DNA from: Ganoderma boninense
Lineage: Eukaryota > Basidiomycota > Agaricomycetes > Polyporales > Polyporaceae
NCBI GenBank assembly: GCA_002900995.3
Contig: CM035315.1
Span: forward strand, 481,967-545,966
Length of the DNA stretch: 64,000 nucleotides
Reading direction: 5' to 3'
A program made the translations under genes and the position numbers. Every line of letters starts with the position of its first letter. Position 1 is the stretch's first letter. Of the stretch, positions 10,030 to 21,643 are shown piece by piece. The notes beneath the pieces were generated by a model. That model saw only the letters and a program-made list of their open reading frames with translations. It was not told the origin of the DNA and searched no databases.

Positions 10030-13000
10030 ATGGAACCACCACCCCCTATCCCCCGCTCAGAAAGCGGGCATGTATCCCTGCCGTCGCCGGCGACGGCACA
10101 GGGCAATTCGCTATCTCAACTTCCACCAGAAGCCACTGCGCCGCCCAACCCGCTCCCCGACGGCGGTGCCCCGCTGCTTCCTCCGCCGCAGGACGGCACT
10201 ACGCGTAGTTCGGACTGTCAACCTGACCGTTTCACCGGCAGGTTCGGTAACGTGCCGCAGGTCATCGGGGCGAAACGGGAGGTTGAAGGTATCTATGCTC
10301 ACCACATAGACAACGGCAAAGCGAGGCGATCGGACAACCTGGTGAGTCTCAGTCCCAATCGCAATTTTTACCGTCGAACTGTGCTCATAGTGTGTAGCTA
10401 CATCCCCCTCCACACCAGCTGAGCCAGAAGTATGAGGTACGTGCCGACCACTGTTACGGTTACGAGAGCATAACTCACTCATATGTTACTTGCTCAGCGA
10501 GAGATCAAACCGCCACGAAAGAAGTACCTGCAAGCTTTGATGGAGCGTGCCGTTCGTCAGGTTCCGACGCAGCCTGTACGTTCGTATTGGTGTTCTACTT
10601 TCTTTTGTCTAACGCGATCCGGATAAGCAACCCGTCTTGCACCCGCAGCCTGTAAGTTCTTTGAAAGACCTCTGGATTGAAACTGAGTATTCACCGCTTA
10701 TGATCAGCGTCCAAGTGGCCAAAATACGACTCGTAGAAGAGATTTGCCCAACACCTTCGGTGTTTCTAGGAACTTTCCTTCTTCCTCATTCGCCGTTCCA
10801 TACGTGCAACCGACCACAGATGAGGCGTCGACGCTTCAGGTACGACCTTTCTTGCCCTTGCCTTGAAAATATTTTCTGACTTTCATCTGCGGGTCGATCA
10901 GCAGGGCGGCGGGGATGGAAGTTTGCCAGATGGAAATGCGGACGGATCATCAATCCAGAACGTACACCCGGAGGTGATAGCGGCGGTGAAGAGCGCAACA
11001 TACCACTGGCTTGGTCGCGATATGATCATAGTGAGTATCACCCACTGTGTATCGCGATTCTTGAGCATTGAACCTGACACATGGATCTAGACCGACACCA
11101 CAGCAAGCCTGATGTGGCTGGGGTTTACAGAAGACGAGCGAAGACACGTTGTGGGATTCCACAACCAATGCAGAGTTGGCGAAACGGGCGAGCGTGGACA
11201 AGAAGGACCATCAGCGCATCAATCACTCGACCTTGATATGGATGAAGATTTTATCATCCCGAGGTCTAGGAGAACATCTACTACAGAATCAGCGGAATTG
11301 GCGCAAGGATCGACAAACAGCGCAAGCCGTATGCAAGAGGACTTCAGTTACGTCCCAGGCGGCGCATTCGGCGCTGCTTCAGATCCTGCCGGCACCTCCA
11401 GCCCTGCCGCGACCTTCGCTCAAGGAGAGCTATCTGCTGAGACCTCCATTGGAGTATATAGCTCGGTGAACGTTCAGTCACCGCTACCATACACCGCCCC
11501 TTTGGCCTTCGCGCAAGGCGGAGCTTCCAGTTCTACGGTCCGGTCAGCATTCGCGCATGGTGAAGCCTCGAGCTCCTTGCACGCAGCATCGCCAGACAGC
11601 GTCGCAAGCTCCATGTATGCCTCCCCACCGCTGCGACCATACATCCAACCTTCTCCGTCCGCACACAGCGGGCACGTCCAGCCCTCTCAGCCGCACGCGG
11701 GAGCGTCGGCCTTCGCGCCCGGGGGGACCTCCATGTCTATGCACGCACCATCGCAGGCTGGCGTCAAAGGATCCATGTACGCCCCGCCTCCGCCGCGACC
11801 ATACATGGATCCTTCTCCCTTCGCACAAGGGGGGACCTCAAGCCCCGTGGCCGTCCGGCCCTCTCAGCCGCACGCGGGAGCGTCGGCCTTCGCGCCCGGG
11901 GGGACCTCCATGTCTATGTACGCACCATCGCAGGCTGGCGTCAAAGGATCCATGTACGCCCCGCCTCCGCCGCGACCATACATGGATCCCTCTCCCTTCG
12001 CACACAGCGGGCACGTCCAGCCCTCTCAGCCTCATGCGGGAGCATCGGCCTTCGCGCCCGGGGGGACCTCTGGTTCCATCTATACCCCCCAACTGCCACG
12101 ACCGTACACGGACCAGTCGGCCATCGCGCAAGGCGCGCCACTACCTTGGGGCATCGATGGGGACTCTGGTCCGGGCCACACGCATCGCTCTCAAGGAGTT
12201 TTACACCCTTCATCTGTCCACTCTCCTGCACCGGCGACCACGTTGAGCCCATGTCTAGACCAGCGATCGGGTGGAGAGCAACAGGTCATGAACACTACGC
12301 CACCGCCCTCGCCTCCAAGAGCTGAAGCGCAGCATCATTATGATTGGTCTCTTCCGTTCCAAGAGGACGTTGTGAGTGATGCCTCATTTTCGCATTTGAG
12401 ACGTCTTATAAACAAGTATCATAGGATCTAGGACCGACTGCCGACAAGGGAAAGGTATGTTTGGTTTTCCGTTCGACTTCAAGATCTCACACGCCTTTCG
12501 CCCAGGGCCGAGCCATGGATGTCGATGTTTCCGCCACGAGTTCTAGTCCAGATGTGATGCTACCCGAGGAATCAGACCATGAGCCACAGCTTCGCCCACG
12601 CTTGTCGTTCATGGTGAGCCATTTCAAGATCATTCATTACATACGGTCTCACTCTCTATTAGCAGGATGGTCCTCACGGTGATCTGTCGGGATATATGAA
12701 CCCCAATTCGACCTTGCTCTTCGCCCAGCAGATACAGGGTCTCACTTCTGCGATTGAAGATCAGACGCAGGAGTTCAGGGACTTCCGGGATCAATTTGAG
12801 CCACTTCTCAACACCCAGCCGGGGTCGACCGATCCACCCTCTCCGTCCCCCGAAGCTCGCGGGCCGACCAGCGGAAGCGTGCGGGAGCGTAAGCTTCGAA
12901 GTTCATCTTCGCGGACGCGTAAGCGTCAGCGCCGGATTGAGAAGAAGGTAGCTCGTCTTCGAGGCACGAAATCTAGTTCTTGCGCCGCTGTCAGTGGGGA

Positions 13001-14009
13001 AGAGACTACGCCGAACGACGAAACGTCGAGTGAAGATCTCAATCGGCTTAGGGTACGTACCTAAACTTGACGCTGTTTAAGTTGATACTTATGATTATGT
13101 ATCGACTCTCAGGCTCGCATGCGACGTGCCTTCAACGACTTGTTGCATATCACCGACTGGGACGATGTCCACCATCTTTACCCGCCTCTCACCGAAGACG
13201 AGCTGGCCTTATATAAGGCCAGAGACGCGAGTATCGTACCCACAGCCACGAACTTTCGCATCGACTTCCACCACGGTTGGAAGAAGCCCTTCAACAAAGA
13301 GGCACGCGAGGTTTTCATCGACCGGTACCTTGAACGCGTTCAGAACGGCGCCTACGCAAAAAACCCGACCCCTCCCGTGTTACTGACTCGAGACTTTATC
13401 GGCGAGATTCTAGATAAGCAGATGCCGAATTACCGGCAGAAGTGGAGACGTGCGAAGACTCCACTGTCGGCTGAGAAGAAAGCAATAACTGCTCGTGCGG
13501 GTTGCCAGCGTTCGCGCAAGAGAACGGTGAGATTGGCTTCATGATTCATCTCGAGGATTCCATGATTCCATTCTCATGCTGACTGCTTTTTCTAGCTCCA
13601 CGAATCTCGCGAGGCTCTTCTTACGCGACGAGGTCTTACTCGTCATGTCAGGTTTTTCAAGCTGCTGGAGCCAGTCAATATGAGCGGCGACGAGACAGAT
13701 GGAGATGTCAAGACACACCCTCCCAAGTGGCGTATCCGTGTGGCGAGATGGCAGAGCACGGTGTTGAAGAATTTCCTCTGGGAGATCGACCGGATGTACC
13801 GAGAGGACTGGGGTCGTCCTGCGCACAGAAGGGCGACCGGTGGAAACCCTCCCCGCGACCGCGTGCATCGTGCTGACTGTTATGAAGATGGCGTTGCGCC
13901 GATAGGTCTCTGGAGGAACTGCTACGATGAGACGTGGCTGGAGGCACAAGCACCGCATGTCGTTCGTGAGCTCGAGATTGAGGACGAAGACTACGACTTC
14001 ACGCTTTGA
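10030..14009 (+). CDS. large repeat-containing protein, 12 exons, all introns phase 0
   Basis: Exons are 10030-10341, 10419-10436, 10498-10575, 10628-10651, 10708-10839, 10902-11030, 11091-12371, 12425-12454, 12506-12613, 12666-13052, 13113-13526 and 13596-14009. Every length is divisible by three, giving 1,108 residues. The N-terminus is Pro-rich. Exon 7 carries a low-complexity region with repeats such as GASAFAPGGTSMSM and YAPPPPRPYMDPSPFA. Exon 10 has a basic run (RKRQRRIEKK) that could be a nuclear signal. The last exon (SGDETDGD, a Trp/Arg-rich helix, then WRNCYDETWL) resembles the C-terminal domain of a common Agaricomycete hypothetical family that I cannot name. Function unknown. Confidence 0.8.
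11681..12080 (+). repeat. in-frame tandem repeats inside exon 7
   Basis: The unit beginning 'ccctctcagccgcacgcggg' occurs at about 11682, 11859 and, with small changes, 12021. The spacings of about 177 and 162 bp are both multiples of three. Copies 1 and 2 are nearly identical, and copy 3 is shorter, suggesting recent unit gain by replication slippage or unequal exchange. Confidence 0.85.
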
Positions 14010-14727
14010 CCCTTATCCTGGGGCTCTCATTTCAGGACGTGTTCTCACATCTTCTTATCCTCGCTATGCATTATTGCGCCTCCGTCTTTACCCCTTCCCT
14101 GACATCAATGGACTCTCGAACACTATCTCCTTACTTACATGACCGAAGAGCCAGGTGCCTTCCACTCCACAAAATGCTCCTCCGCTCCTCCCCGTTTCCC
14201 CCCTGTACTCTGTACTTAACTATCCTTGTCAACCCCGGACCGTATCTACTCGAGGCCGAAATTATGTACTATCTACTCGACGACGAAATTATGTTGCTAT
14301 CCTTGCCGTTGCGTGTTTTTCATTCTACGAGCCAACCCTCAATGCCTGCTCCATAACGCGCTAGCGCTAGCGCTTCCCTTTCGGCCATTTCCAAGTGTGG
14401 TAACTCACACTTGGCATCGACTCTCGCCAAGTTCCTATAAACTTGTCCTTGCGCATGCCCGTTGAGTCCCGTGCCTATGCTTGTCTCTGACTGCACTCGG
14501 GAGCCCCGCCTTAGATCTACTCGCGATCGCGTCTTCACCCGATATGCCTGATATCATTGTCGCAGGCCCGAGTGGCGAAACGCCTAGGCCATGGACAAAG
14601 GACCATTCTCCTCTCCGGAGAAGATAAATCGTCAAGAATATGCGCCGCAGCTGCATCTCATCTCATCTTCATTCCCTTACCCCCAGAGCCACTCCCAGCT
14701 ATCAAAACTACTTCTCCCTATCCCAAC
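14010..14727. other. intergenic, nothing recognised
   Basis: Contains the short palindromic run 'gcgctagcgctagcgct' near 14359 and a local duplication of 'ctactcgaggccgaaattatgt'-type sequence near 14247-14295. No gene seen. Confidence 0.5.
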
Positions 14728-15873
14728 ATGCCAAACGTCGAGAACCTCGTCTCTTCCCTTAACTCTGAGGCCATGTGGTATGTCGTGGTTTCGCCGCACC
14801 GTTCGTCACTAGCTTAATCTATCTTCTCGTCAGCGCGCTGCAGGCTTTCGACTTCTCCGGGTCTCACATGGTGTGGGATAACGAGGTAGACCAGATTCTC
14901 TCCGATATCTACGCGTCTATGGTGCGAAGGACGAAGACCGACATTCGCGCGGCGGGTGGTGAATTCCGCGACCAGCATCGGGCATATCGCTTTCTCCACC
15001 ATCTGGAAGATCTTGTCAAACGGAGTGAGTTTCTACGTGTTATGGTATCAGCGGTACGTGGGCCCGTCGTCGCAACTGTAATCGTCGTGACACCCAACAT
15101 AGGTGGAGCTACTTCTCGCGAACCAGTCTCGCATGCCCCGGCTCGAACCTGACGACCGAAGGCGTCTTCGGGAGGGTATGCCCAACTTCCACTACGCTGT
15201 TCGCGCCGTCTTGGGGAGGATCTCCTCCTGGCGGGAAGATATTGGTGCCACTCTCGACGCCTTCTGCGTTTTAGAAGAACCGGAGGTACGTTTGATTGCT
15301 TTGAACCTTCGTGACGCCGATCGCCCATCCATGTCTGTAGGAAAGTTTGGAGAACCTCCTTGCTTCGCTCCCGGACATTATCCCGAACGTGTATGTCTCT
15401 CAAGGCAGGGATCTTGTCCGCCGGTTGGCAGATCTCTGGGCGGAACGCAGGGCCATCACCGTCGTGGCCACTGGCTTGGCCCCCGAAAGTGATGTGCTTC
15501 AAGAGCTCGTGGATCGCCTGAACAGTCAAGGCGAGGATCAGCGATCCATCATTATGTCGTTCAAGGCGAGTGCATTTGCAGGTGGATGTTCCTCTACCGC
15601 TCACACTGCCGCTGTAGGCCTTGATCACCCAGGTCCTCGACGTTCCACCGTTGCGCTTCCTCGACCTCGAGTTCACTGCTCGCCAATTGTCGGAGGCTAG
15701 CTCACTCTATATGACACTGTTCGTTCGGCGCAGGAACATTACTGAGGTTAGTCGACCATAGCTTTGACCTGAAAGACACCTGGAGTGCACGCTCACGCTT
15801 CATGCAGGAACTGGCGCATCTGGAAAGCATTCTGGGCAACATCTTGGATAGCGTCGATGCTTGCGAGGACTAG
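14728..15873 (+). CDS. hypothetical helical protein, six exons, one GC-AG intron
   Basis: Exons 14728-14777, 14834-15053, 15103-15285, 15341-15565, 15618-15746 and 15808-15873 join to 290 residues. The intron after 15565 has a GC donor (aag|gcgagt) and a normal tag acceptor; the others are GT-AG. The protein is mostly charged and predicted helical (DLVRRLADLWAERRAITVV, LEPDDRRRLREGMPNFHY), with no obvious catalytic motif or membrane segment. I do not recognise the family. It follows the repeat gene on the same strand after about 720 bp. The full set of compatible splice phases makes a real gene likely. Confidence 0.75.
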
Positions 15874-16289
15874 TAGCATCGTGCCGCGAACACGCGGTCA
15901 GGTGTTGTTGCATCGGCAGCAGCACTCCACCGCTGGATGCTTCCACTCGTGACTCGGTCCCCCTGCCATCTTTCCCCTCGTTGCGTCGCTTCATTCGCCT
16001 CTTACTGTGTCCTACAGCCTCGCTCCACATCTTATGAGTCGGGTTCCTCCATGCGCTGGTTCGCCGTCGCGTCGTGTCCTTCCTTTCCATCACTCTCGCT
16101 CTCTAGTCCGTTCCACGCCTCGTTCTCGTCACGAACGCCGGTCTCCGCATTTATTACCTCATTCATTGTATCCGTATCCAATGTGTTCCTGTCCCAGTCG
16201 TCCTGCTCGACTCCTCTCCTCTCCTTCTGACAATAATGTACTGTCTGTTTACACTCGTTCCTTCACGTATTGTGCGCTGCGCTACCTAC

Positions 16290-16600
16290 CGCCGTTCGGG
16301 TCGCTTGTGCGCCCAGCCGCTCCCCTCTGCATCTACACCGCTTCTCATCGCGTCCCTCCCCACCGCGTCCCTCCTTCCAGCGTTCGCGTCGCTTGTGCGC
16401 CCAGCCGCTCCCCTCTGCATCTTCACCGCTCCCCATCGCGTCCGTCCTTCCGGCGTTCGCGTCCCTCCCCACCGCACGCGTCCCTCCTTCCGGCGTTCGC
16501 GTCCCTCCCCATCGCGTCCCTCCTTCCGGCGTTCGGGTCGCTTATGCGCCCAGCCGCTCCCCTCTGCATCTCCACTTCCGCGCCACATGCGCCGCTGCGC
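16290..16600. repeat. GC-rich minisatellite
   Basis: Three copies of 'gcgcccagccgctcccctct' (about 16308, 16398, 16548) alternate with several copies of 'cgcgtccctccttccggcg'-like sequence. Several long open frames on both strands here are repeat artefacts. Confidence 0.8.
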
Positions 16601-16619
16601 TCGTGTTGGGCTCATAGTG

Positions 16620-18975
16620 TACTTGCATTGCTGCCGTCGCTACTCCCCTGCCTCGCTGCTCCCCTGCCTCGTCATTTCCCTTCCACTCGCTCCCACGTCG
16701 CTCCCTTTTCACACCATCCCGCGTCTCTTCCCTTTCGCATTGTCCCCTGTTGCTTCCTCTCGCATCCCTCCCCTCACATCGCTCTCTTTCCGGACGGACT
16801 AGACCCCCCTACATTGCTGCCCTGCCCCGTCATGCCACACCCTTTCCCTCTTGCGTCGACCCCCCGTGATTTCCTTTCCCACCTCGTCCGTGCTGTACCT
16901 CAGTGTTCCCCAGTCCGAACTTTCCGTTCCTGCTGGTTCTGTTGTCGCAACTTTTGTATGTCAGAAAAGGAAACAGTTCTAATCACGCGGACATCAGCCT
17001 TACATCCCTCGTAGATTTCATTGGGGGGGAAAAGTTCTCTTCGAGAGAAAACGTGATGGATGAGCTTTCAATTTAGCCCTCGCCTTTCCTATCGTCGAGA
17101 AGGAGGGGATGATGGAACATGTCACGCCGGGCCACAGTTTTGGTACTATGGCGTGGAGAAGTTCTTAAAATGGTAACCTGCGCAGCCACTTTCCTCGCGG
17201 CAAAAAGTGGTTCAATCGGCAATGTCCGACAACCCCTTTTGTCCCGTCGAAAAGCCATGTGTCAGGAGACCCTAGTCATACCATTTCTGCCGAAGAACAG
17301 TTTTGAACGCTGGAAACCTTTTTGACCGTCGAGAGGCCGAAGAAAAGCGGCCGCGCATGTTTCCTGTCTTCCCAGAGAGATTTTGTGAGAAAAGCCGCCA
17401 AAACGGGCAAACTCGTGACAGGACTTTTCTACGGCTTTTCTACCGGCCAAAACTGGAGATTGCCCGTCGTGCGAGGCTTTTTGCGCGCGATTCCGAAAGT
17501 TTGCAGGAACCTCGCTGCTGAACTGATTAGCCGCTGAATGGCGGGAAACACATGCTTGTATCCATTGTCGTGTGGCTGTCCAGTGTCGTAAGCGAGAGAC
17601 AAGGACGAGGTCGGAAGCACTCGTCGTCCCGCAAGACCCTGTCGTAATTTCAATGGGAGCGCGCCACCAGCCCGCGGAGACGCGATACGCCTGGGTCGAT
17701 CGCGGTTGGAAGTCGAAGCGTGCTGAAGCACGCCATCTGGTGCACGCAGCAAAGAAAAAACAGCAAGGAATTCTTGGGGAAGTGGCTGGGCCGTACGGGA
17801 GCACAACGATGTTCTCTGGTGCAACGAAACACGTGGAAGTACCATGCAGGTTCGTTGACAGTACTAGAATAGCGTTCAGCAGATACAACGGTCCCTAGGC
17901 TTGGCACGTTCGTACGACGAGTACCTTTTCAGCCCGAGGCCGTCGGAGAAGGGGCATGGTTGGTGGAGGGCAGAAGCGCTGATAGTAAGACGTAAGTAAC
18001 ACATAGGAGAGCGAGCCCTTGGCTGCTTAGAAATTGACATGGAGGTTAAGAGAGTTGCCGACCATTTGCATTCTAATTTCTCGCCTGCGCCACAGGCGGA
18101 AGGCTCGGCTCCGCAGTATTCTGATTCAAGTCTGACTTCATCAAGACCAGGCAAGATTGGGTGTTTGGGGTGTCTCCTCCTATCGAACGCAGCAGGGTCG
18201 TCTGCCCCATGAGCGGTGGTTTCTTTAAGGATCTCAATGGAGAAGAGCGATAGATATGCGTCCCCGGAGCTCCGACAGCCGCCACGAGGAGATTTGGTTT
18301 CCGCGTGACGGCAGGATGAGGGTGTTGATAGCTCCAAGGAAGGACGTTGGGGAAAGATAATTAGATTAGACGGGAACGTGCGACGCAGCTGGATCGTGTC
18401 TCAAGCTGTGCGCCGACTGGCGGGTGCGACGGAATGTTCCTGAGTTCGATAACGGAATATGGCCGGTCCTCGAGGCCTCAGGCTCTCGGGGAGGACGACA
18501 CCGAGAGAATGTATGGCCGGGCGGTCTCCTCCGGCGGGAGCGACCCAGATCAGGAGAAAAGCGCGAGCGGAAACGCATGAGGAAGCCGAGCTCGAGACGG
18601 AATGAGAATGGACCGCGAGGGCGAACAAGGCCTGTGATTGCACTTGTGCATAGGACAGTGGACGGTGGGTGATAGGGAGGTGCAACGCGAGTCGGTAGCT
18701 GATGAAGAACGTGGCATGGCGGAGAAATCGAGAAGGCGAGGAGCGAGGAGCGTGAAGGGCGTCGTCGGAAGCAGCGACACACACCGCACAAATCACAAGC
18801 ACAGACGCCCATTCTATTTCCCAATACGGCGCCTACCACCCCATAACAGGCATTCCTGCGAGAAATCACATGTGCGCTGTGCCCTCATATATCCCTCCAT
18901 CCTCCCTTGGCTTATCACAATCCCAACGTTTCTCTTCCGCCTCCTCCCACCACGCTCGTCTCCCTCTGCCCACAG
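16620..18975. other. no recognised gene; likely 5' region of the perilipin-like gene at the end
   Basis: Open frames exist on the minus strand at 17262-17888, 17876-18337 and 18366-18869, but none shows a domain or a coherent splice pattern. The last few hundred bases before 18976 are C-rich, and 'cacag' directly precedes the ATG, which would suit a 5'UTR intron. Confidence 0.4.
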
Positions 18976-19345
18976 ATGGCCACCGAAACTCAGCGGGCTG
19001 CCCCAGCCCCAGAGCTCACCATCCTCGCCCGCGTCGGCTGCATTCCCCTCGTCGCCGACTCTATTAGCACCATCAACACCACCCTCCTCAACAACGCCTA
19101 CACCCGCTCCCCCTATACCACCGCCACCGAAATCTCAAAACGCGCCTCAGCTATGCCGAGCCCGTCCAGCAGCGCCTCGCTCCATAATTGTTCGTGCAGA
19201 CGGCCTTGCAAACAAGGGCCTCGACCTCGTTCAGCAGCGCTTCCCATACCCCTTCCAAACCCCCACGGACGTTATTATCAAGGACCTCAAGACCCATGGC
19301 GACGCAGCACGCGACGTCGCGACCAAGACCATCGACGAGCGCGTT
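18976..19345 (+). CDS. perilipin-like lipid-droplet protein, partial, two frameshifts
   Basis: Fungal perilipin-like proteins (Cap20/MPL1 type) coat lipid droplets and control lipid mobilisation. The start (MATETQRAAPAPELTILARV) is followed by family-like blocks: PLVADSISTINTTL, NAYTRSPY, then SYAEPVQQRLAP, IIVRADGLANKGLDLVQQRF and FPYPFQTPTDVIIKDLK. These lie in three successive frames. The frame changes at about 19144-19149 and again at about 19183; each is explained by one missing base. The gene then runs into 100 Ns, and no perilipin sequence is seen beyond the gap. Both breaks lie within 210 bp of the gap, so sequence error is as likely as decay. Confidence 0.8.
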
Positions 19346-19445
19346 NNNNNNNNNNNNNNNNNNNNNNNNNNNNNNNNNNNNNNNNNNNNNNNNNNNNNNN
19401 NNNNNNNNNNNNNNNNNNNNNNNNNNNNNNNNNNNNNNNNNNNNN
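19346..19445. other. assembly gap (100 N)
   Basis: Exactly 100 Ns, the conventional length for a gap of unknown size. It interrupts the perilipin-like gene. Confidence 0.99.
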
Positions 19446-20437
19446 GCATTTTTTTCCGGAGTCGTCCAAGTTGATGTTGATCTTGTTTTTTTGTCGTCTT
19501 ACTCGGTGCTGTGCTACGTTTGGATAGTTGCTCGGATCCTAGGCTCTCGCTCTCGTCGTTTTGAAGTAGGTCATGAATCTTTATGGCTGTAACGTTGACC
19601 CTGTACTGTATAATATGTTGGATGTCGCACAAGGGATGTAAGTACAAGACTGAAGGGACTCACCATAATCATGATGCCGCAGTTGCCACCATGGTCATGG
19701 TGTCCTTGCGCGGCGACTGAGTACCATACTGGCCGCCGATCCGATGCACCGATACGGCCGCGCCAAGTGATGATGGCGAGGGCGAACGCGACGCGACGCG
19801 CGGAATTAATGTACGGGATAACAATGCTGATCTATACTTAGCCGAATAGATTGGCCAATCCTGCATAGAAAAGGCACAGGACTGTCTGTAATTAGTACCG
19901 GTGAACACCTGTGGGAGTGCTTAAATATGTCTCAGCGACTTGTGACCTTCGGAAACCCAAAAAGATAAACAGAAAAATGTATCGCTCTGCTGAGATGTAG
20001 TGCATGGGCGTTGGACGGCGACAGCTAATAGGGAGGCAGGGAGGCAGCTGGAGCCAGGTGACGGGTGACGGGTACTTAGAAGTGAGGGTGAGTCCCAAGA
20101 CACCGGCGGCCCGGGACCGCGGGAACTGTCGGGACAAGCGTCGGGAGACGTGTGACGGGGAAAGAGAAGCGCCTTCAGATCTGGCGGGGTCGTGGGAAGA
20201 TGGTTGAATACAGTGACAAGTTTTGTGTATGCGTATTTGTGCCATCCCCGTCCTGGCTGCCCGGTGTGCTTGTCTTCTCGCCGCGTTTTGACCAAGGACC
20301 TGTATCCGATGACATTGACCGCCCCAGCACTCTGGACACATTCCTAGTCAAGACACCATAAAAGCCTCATCCATCATGCCTGGAACGACACCACCCTCGT
20401 CCCTCGCCCCCCGACGTCTCTCTTCAGATCCCCCAGG
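19446..20437. other. no recognised gene
   Basis: No continuation of the perilipin-like gene and no other domain found. The last stretch is the 5' flank of the zinc-finger gene. Confidence 0.5.
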
Positions 20438-21643
20438 ATGAACCCTCCTGCGATCCCCTATGCCGCTTCTCAGCACCTCACATCCACTTGCGATGAGACG
20501 TCATACTCTCCTTACAACGCCAATGGAGTGTATCCTCATCACACCCGAGACGACCGCGATGACTTCGCTCAGGTTTGGAGCTATGCGATGACTGATGAGC
20601 CATCCCTCTACGATCGGCCAATGTCAGTACATCAGCACGAGCACGGTTCTGCACAGTGAGTCGCACTCTGGACCTTTCTGCCTCTGATATTGACCTATGA
20701 GGGCAGGCCTGGCATGGAGTTCTCTTCCATGGCCGACCCTACGCCTTTTCTCTCCACGCACCCCGCCAATGTCTCCATTCCACCCGGACCCTACGACGTA
20801 GGCTCGTTCCGCGACCTTCGCCATGCCCATCCCCGGTTACACTTCCAGTACTGCTCGATGCCATGTTATACCCCGTCTACTCAACCTCATCCGACTATCC
20901 CCTCTCCCTCCATCGTCGCGCCTCGCGAACCGGAAGCCTTACCTGTGCCGTGCGTCGCTCCAACTCTCATCACTTCCCTTGCCCCCGATGTCTCCCAAAA
21001 CTTCCCCACGCAATACTCCCCTATGCTGGAATCATCTGAGGCCTACCCCCATGGCCACATCTCTCCGCCCTCTCCCGGTGACGCGCGTTCTGCGGGCCGG
21101 TCTCTCTCTCCTCTCCACTCCTCGTACTCCCTGTCTCCCTCGCCGGAGCCTGCACAATCACGACCTAGCCTCGTCCCGAGCAGACGGCGCAACGTCCACG
21201 TTCCCACTTCCTCCCCACACGCGCGCTTGTCGAGCCCCATCCCTACCCCCACCCCCACTTCCCCCACAATGGCAGCGACGGCAACGGCGACGGCGCCCAC
21301 GAACCGGTGGAAGTGCCCGTACTGCCCGCACGTGCAGCGGAACCGCCGCATGCCGGACCTGAAGCGGCACCTCGCGACGCACACGCGCGCGGACGACGAC
21401 GCGTCGTGGGTGTGCTGCGGGGTGCCCGTCATCGACGCGCTCGAATGCGGGGTGCCGGGCGCGTCCGTGCGCGAGGAGAACGTGTACGAGCACCGCGGGA
21501 TGTTCATGGTCGGGGGGTGCAGGAAGACGTTCAGCCGCAAGGACGCGTATGTGCGGCATCTGCGGAGGGAGAAGGGGAGGTGCTTCGGGGACGCGGACGC
21601 GGAGTATCAGATTGGGAACACGGTGGATATGGAGGAGATGTGA
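20438..21643 (+). CDS. C2H2 zinc-finger protein (putative transcription factor)
   Basis: Exons 20438-20655 and 20707-21643 join over a 51-bp intron to 384 residues. The first 280 or so residues are Ser/Pro-rich and probably disordered. The C-terminus holds a C2H2-type finger (WKCPYC, then LKRHLATH: C-x2-C-x14-H-x3-H). It is followed by a cysteine-containing loop (WVCCGVP) and a second finger-like unit (GGCRKTFSRKDAYVRHLRRE). DNA binding is inferred from the fingers. A related, damaged copy lies on the minus strand at 54362-55534 with the same WKCPYC, LKRH, FSR.DA and GRCFGDA blocks. Confidence 0.8.

Noticed and set aside
14556..14650. tRNA-like A box (gcccgagtggcgaaacgcc)
   Set aside because: No matching B box and no acceptor-stem pairing at a suitable distance.
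16007..17014. 335-codon frame rich in Pro, Ser and Arg
   Set aside because: Covers the minisatellite and C-rich flanks; no domain, and alternative frames are equally open.
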